From: Bryobacteraceae bacterium
GTDB taxonomy: Bacteria; Acidobacteriota; Terriglobia; Bryobacterales; Bryobacteraceae
Length of the DNA stretch: 10,283 nucleotides
Assembly (NCBI GenBank): GCA_014379815.1
Contig: JACMLA010000544.1
Span: 1-10,283, forward strand
Reading direction: 5' to 3'
In this document: in pieces, positions 7,964 through 10,283 of the stretch
Numbering within the stretch: the stretch's first letter is position 1
How the letters are laid out: each line of letters begins with the position of its first letter
Translations under genes and position numbers: made by a program
Notes under the pieces: generated by a model
The model's input: only the letters and a program-made list of their open reading frames with translations
Databases searched by the model: none
Told to the model about the DNA's origin: nothing

Positions 7964-8983
7964 CTACACGACTCCCGAAGCAGCCTTTTCTCTGGCAGTT
8001 TCGTTCCGTGCACGCAGATAATCTGTGTACCATTGAATGGTCTCGCGAAGACCATCCTCAAAACTGTAACTAGCGTTCCATCCAAGCCCGCGCGCTTTGT
8101 CGCAGGCCATATACTGCTCCCTGATTTCGCTACTGGCAACATTCTGGATAACCGGTTCCAGATCCTGCCTGTTCATCATCCCGAGCACCTTGCTAACAAT
8201 CTCCAATACAGTAAAGCGAGTTTCGAGGCTAAAGTTGAACGCCTGGCCGGATAAATTTTTATCGCTTGCGAGTTTTTCCGCCAGCCACATGTAGGCACCT
8301 GCGGCATCTCTTACATATAGGAAATCCCGAACGAATTGACCATCGCTTCGAATCACTAACCGCTCCCCGCGGAGCGTGGAACGAATCAAGTCCGGCAGGA
8401 CCCGGCTAAAGTTAAGGTCGCCGCCGCCAAAAATATTTCCGCAGCGGGCAATGCCAATACGCTGGTTGTAAGTCTCAGCGTACATAGTACAGATCAGGTC
8501 AGTACAACTCTTGGAGCAATCGTAAGGATACTTACCCTGCAGCGGATGAGTCTCGCGATACGGCAAAGATTCATTCGAACCGTAGGCTTTGTCGGAAGAA
8601 GCGACAACCACCTGTCCGACTCCAACTAGGCGGCAGGCTTCAAGCACATTCCACGTGCCCCGAACATTAGTCTCGAGCGTGCTTAGCGGATCCTTCTTCG
8701 CGGCGCCGACCAGAGTCTGCGCCGCAAGGTGAAACACGGTATCCGGCTCGTACTCGCTGACTGCGCGGCGAAGCAGATTCAGGTCAGTGATAGAGCCGTT
8801 GACAACTGTCACGGCCTTTACCAAACCTTCGGTAACGAGGAAACTCCCTGGTAAAACATCACGAACCAGGGCAACCACCTCGGCACCACTTTCCAGCAGT
8901 TCCCTGACAAGCCATCCGCCTACCAAACCGGATGCGCCTGTGACGAGAACTGTCTTATTTAACCAGCTGCGTACAGGCTTAAT
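7964..8983 (-). CDS. NAD(P)-dependent sugar-nucleotide 4,6-dehydratase/epimerase (CDP-glucose 4,6-dehydratase-like), probable ATT start
   Basis: This extended short-chain dehydrogenase/reductase has 339 residues when started at ATT 8983. The nucleotide-binding motif is TVLVTGASGLVGGWLVREL, with Gly16, Gly19 and Gly22; other features are FHLAAQTLV, ASSDKAYG (Asp131-Lys132, as in the TSDK motif of CDP-glucose 4,6-dehydratases), the catalytic Tyr154-x3-Lys158 in YPYDCSK, RCGNIFGGGD and FVRDFLYVRDAAGAYMWLAE. The expected product is a 4-keto-6-deoxy nucleotide sugar; epimerase activity is the alternative. The upstream RfbF-like gene supports a CDP-sugar. The first ATG/GTG/TTG in frame is TTG 8926, which would cut off the start of the Rossmann fold and destroy the glycine motif. 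Between the upstream stop (9016-9014) and that TTG, the only plausible initiator is ATT 8983, seven bases after AAAGG. The gene overlaps the nucleotidyltransferase by 25 bases. Confidence 0.8.
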   Translation of the reverse strand: MKPVRSWLNKTVLVTGASGLVGGWLVRELLESGAEVVALVRDVLPGSFLVTEGLVKAVTVVNGSITDLNLLRRAVSEYEPDTVFHLAAQTLVGAAKKDPLSTLETNVRGTWNVLEACRLVGVGQVVVASSDKAYGSNESLPYRETHPLQGKYPYDCSKSCTDLICTMYAETYNQRIGIARCGNIFGGGDLNFSRVLPDLIRSTLRGERLVIRSDGQFVRDFLYVRDAAGAYMWLAEKLASDKNLSGQAFNFSLETRFTVLEIVSKVLGMMNRQDLEPVIQNVASSEIREQYMACDKARGLGWNASYSFEDGLRETIQWYTDYLRARNETAREKAASGVV

Positions 8984-9747
8984 GGCTTTGCCTTTAGCTG
9001 AGAGTCGGCGGAATTAACTGGCTGGTAGGCACCTTCCGCAGTAGCGAGAGCGGAGCAATTCATCCACGGCGGCGAGCCCGCTTTGTGAATGCGCTCCAGT
9101 TCCTGCTGGTCTTTACTCGTATCCATGGATTTCCAGAATCCGCAATGCTGATATGCCTGTAACAGTCCTTTGCCTGCAAGCACGGGCAACACTTCCTGTT
9201 CGAGATTCTGCCCTTCCCAGACGTCGAAAACCGACTTGTTAAAGACGAAGAATCCGGCATTAATCCAATAGTCAGGAATCAGAGGTTTTTCGACAAATTC
9301 CTGAACTTTACCACCGGCACCGAAGACGATTGTTCCGTACTGCGAACGCAGAGGTACAGAGGTGACGGTCGCAAGGCTGCCCGATTGCTGGTGCGTTGCG
9401 AGCAGATTTTTCAGGTCGACGTTCCCGAGACCATCACCATAGGTCGCGAAAAAGGTATCGCCTACGAACGGCGCACAGCGGCGAACCCGTTCCCCTGTGT
9501 CGCTGTCCTCCCCGGTGTCCACGATGCGTACGTTCCACTCCGAAAGGCGGCCTTCGAAATAGTCATACAGCATCTCCTTGCGGTGGCCTGCCGCCAGGAC
9601 AAACTCGGTAAAACCCTGGCTCGCATAGAGCCGCATCAGATGTACGAGAATCGGCGTTCCCGAAATCGGCATCATGACTTTAGGAAAGAACTCTGTGAAC
9701 GGATAGGAGCGAGTTCCTTTCCCGCCACACAAGATTACGACTTTCAC
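8959..9747 (-). CDS. rfbF: Glucose-1-phosphate cytidylyltransferase-like sugar nucleotidyltransferase (RfbF family)
   Basis: This 262-residue protein starts at GTG 9747 and begins MKVVILCGGKGTRSYPFTEF, with the nucleotide-binding GGKGTR at 8-13 and FPKVMMPI around Lys23. RfbF-like features follow in order: RIVDTGEDSDTGERVRR, ATYGDGLGNVDL (YGDG at 103-106), FVEKP and WINAGFFVF (150-168), FWKSMDTSKD (206-213) and a final PPW at 226-228, close to where RfbF proteins end with APWK. These favour transfer of CMP to glucose 1-phosphate to give CDP-glucose; a related nucleotidyltransferase with another base or sugar is possible. About 34 residues after PPW form an extra low-complexity tail that runs into the dehydratase gene. 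GGAGG at 9756-9760, eight bases before GTG, sets the start, although the frame stays open to 9786. It is the first gene of the minus-strand module and has a good promoter upstream. Confidence 0.82.
   Translation of the reverse strand: MKVVILCGGKGTRSYPFTEFFPKVMMPISGTPILVHLMRLYASQGFTEFVLAAGHRKEMLYDYFEGRLSEWNVRIVDTGEDSDTGERVRRCAPFVGDTFFATYGDGLGNVDLKNLLATHQQSGSLATVTSVPLRSQYGTIVFGAGGKVQEFVEKPLIPDYWINAGFFVFNKSVFDVWEGQNLEQEVLPVLAGKGLLQAYQHCGFWKSMDTSKDQQELERIHKAGSPPWMNCSALATAEGAYQPVNSADSQLKAKPLSLYAAG
8991..8995 (-). promoter_or_regulatory. Shine-Dalgarno AAAGG before the proposed ATT start
   Basis: On the minus strand AAAGG is followed by seven bases and then ATT at 8983-8981. It lies inside the 3' end of the nucleotidyltransferase gene, as expected for translationally coupled genes, and is the main local evidence for the unusual start. 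Confidence 0.5.
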
Positions 9748-9755
9748 TGATTTTG

Positions 9756-9760
9756 CCTCC
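9756..9760 (-). promoter_or_regulatory. Shine-Dalgarno GGAGG that decides the GTG start of the nucleotidyltransferase
   Basis: GGAGG on the minus strand lies eight bases before GTG 9747-9745. The family-conserved first strand (KVVILCGG) begins directly after this start, so the 13 extra residues reachable from the GTG at 9786 are unlikely to be translated. Confidence 0.75.
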
Positions 9761-9859
9761 AGCGTGCGAACAGTACAAAGCGTCACTTAGTAAGCGAATA
9801 CAACAGGGATACCTGGCATACTAACTAACAAATAAAAATTTTGCGCTGAACAGTGCTGA

Positions 9860-9888
9860 ATTCTAGCACGCAAGCAAGTAGCGGTCAA
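9860..9888 (-). promoter_or_regulatory. Sigma70-type promoter of the nucleotidyltransferase-dehydratase-radical SAM module
   Basis: Read on the minus strand, TTGACC (9888-9883) and TAGAAT (9865-9860) are separated by exactly 17 bases. Each differs from the consensus hexamer at one position. Transcription would start near 9853, giving an untranslated leader of about 105 bases before GTG 9747. It is the best promoter in the window and points at the three-gene module. Confidence 0.7.
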
Positions 9889-9901
9889 TGGCTATGTTGT
9901 T

Positions 9902-9914
9902 AACCTGACAGGTT
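9902..9914. promoter_or_regulatory. Perfect inverted repeat AACCTG-A-CAGGTT, possible operator
   Basis: Two 6-base arms around a single central base form a 13-base palindrome that starts 14 bases upstream of the -35 hexamer of the module promoter, roughly -50 to -61 from the predicted start point. This fits an activator or other regulator site. A one-base centre rules out a normal hairpin loop. It occurs once here, so function is inferred from position only. Confidence 0.35.
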
Positions 9915-9993
9915 GTACTTTAGTCGCCCGAGTACTAGTAACCGTACCAACGAGCACCACCACCTAGTGGAAGAGGCTGTTTCAAGATGTGCA

Positions 9994-10283
9994 TCAGAAG
10001 TTCCTGAGGATGGAATCTTGCAGACGCTTGATCATTGTGATTACCCGGTCCGGTTCGGTATGGGCAGGCTTCGGCAATGCGGCGATCCTATTTTCTAGCG
10101 GCGCTGCTTTCGCTCCAAGGCTATCGATGGCGTTTAAAGCCTGCGCCGACACGTATAGCCCATTGGCGGCCGGGTCAGCGAGTGCGATCAAAACTTCGAG
10201 ACTACGGCCGAGTTCCTCGTCACTTCCGTACCGTCCCACGATTTCAGCGGCAACGATGCGAACACAGGGTGAAGGGTCGCCAA
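9994..10283 (-). CDS. HEAT-repeat protein C-terminus, probably the tail of a sulfatase (cut by window edge)
   Basis: The last 95 codons of a minus-strand gene enter from the right edge and end at TGA 9996-9994. The visible part reads GDPSPCVRIVAAEIVGRYGS, then LEVLIALADPAANGLYVSAQ and ALNAIDSLGAKAAPLENRIA. These are two HEAT-like helical hairpins with the usual DPSPxVRxxAAExL and ALNAxxxLGxKAAP patterns. From memory of the families, this arrangement is common at the C-terminus of arylsulfatases from Planctomycetota, Verrucomicrobiota and Acidobacteriota, but the catalytic part lies outside the window, so the sulfatase call is inference. It is separated from the nucleotidyltransferase by about 250 bases containing that gene's own promoter, so it is probably a separate transcription unit, though on the same strand. 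Confidence 0.55.
   Translation of the reverse strand, partial: GDPSPCVRIVAAEIVGRYGSDEELGRSLEVLIALADPAANGLYVSAQALNAIDSLGAKAAPLENRIAALPKPAHTEPDRVITMIKRLQDSILRNF

Noticed and set aside
8951..8970. Programmed frameshift fusing the nucleotidyltransferase and the dehydratase at the overlap
   Set aside because: No standard X-XXY-YYZ slippery heptamer is present near the stop, and a ribosome binding site followed by ATT explains the overlap more simply; not fully excluded.
9960..9970. Small hairpin CCAC-CTA-GTGG after the HEAT gene, as a terminator
   Set aside because: The stem has only four base pairs and no T-tract follows on the minus strand.

Overview
The window holds a surface or exported polysaccharide locus from a Gram-negative bacterium with moderately high GC. 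The gene families, together with a HEAT-containing protein tail of the kind seen on sulfatases, suggest an environmental lineage such as Acidobacteriota, Planctomycetota or Verrucomicrobiota. Acidobacteriota is my best guess, but only a guess, because there is no rRNA or other phylogenetic marker here.

Layout: (1) 1-770, minus strand: the N-terminal 256 codons of a Wzz/GumC-type chain-length regulator, cut by the left edge. (2) 897-5867, plus strand, divergent from the first: four closely packed genes for a Wzy/O-antigen-ligase-type membrane protein, a Wzx-type flippase, a GT4/GT1-like glycosyltransferase and a family 2 glycosyltransferase. (3) 5864-9747, minus strand, convergent with the second block: transcribed from right to left, an RfbF-like sugar-1-phosphate nucleotidyltransferase, an NAD-dependent CDP-glucose-4,6-dehydratase-like protein and a cobalamin-binding-type radical SAM protein. 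A well-formed sigma70-type promoter lies upstream at 9860-9888. (4) 9994-10283, minus strand: the C-terminal end of a HEAT-repeat protein, cut by the right edge and probably a sulfatase tail.

A coherent reading is a Wzx/Wzy-dependent pathway. The glycosyltransferases assemble a lipid-linked repeat unit, the flippase moves it across the inner membrane, and the Wzy-type enzyme polymerises or ligates it under Wzz-like length control. The convergent minus-strand block looks like a donor-sugar module. RfbF-like and RfbG-like activities would make a nucleotide-bound 4-keto-6-deoxy sugar, and the radical SAM/B12 protein may alter that sugar or another part of the glycan. The PLP/iron-sulfur partners (RfbH/RfbI) that follow RfbF-RfbG in classical 3,6-dideoxyhexose loci are not in this window.

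The most notable sequence-level point is that the dehydratase has no canonical start codon upstream of its Rossmann glycine motif. The only workable upstream start is an ATT preceded by a good Shine-Dalgarno. All three genes of the module appear to start with non-ATG codons. I saw no rRNA, tRNA, CRISPR array, insertion sequence or convincing rho-independent terminator, and no gene-free stretch exceeds 300 bases.
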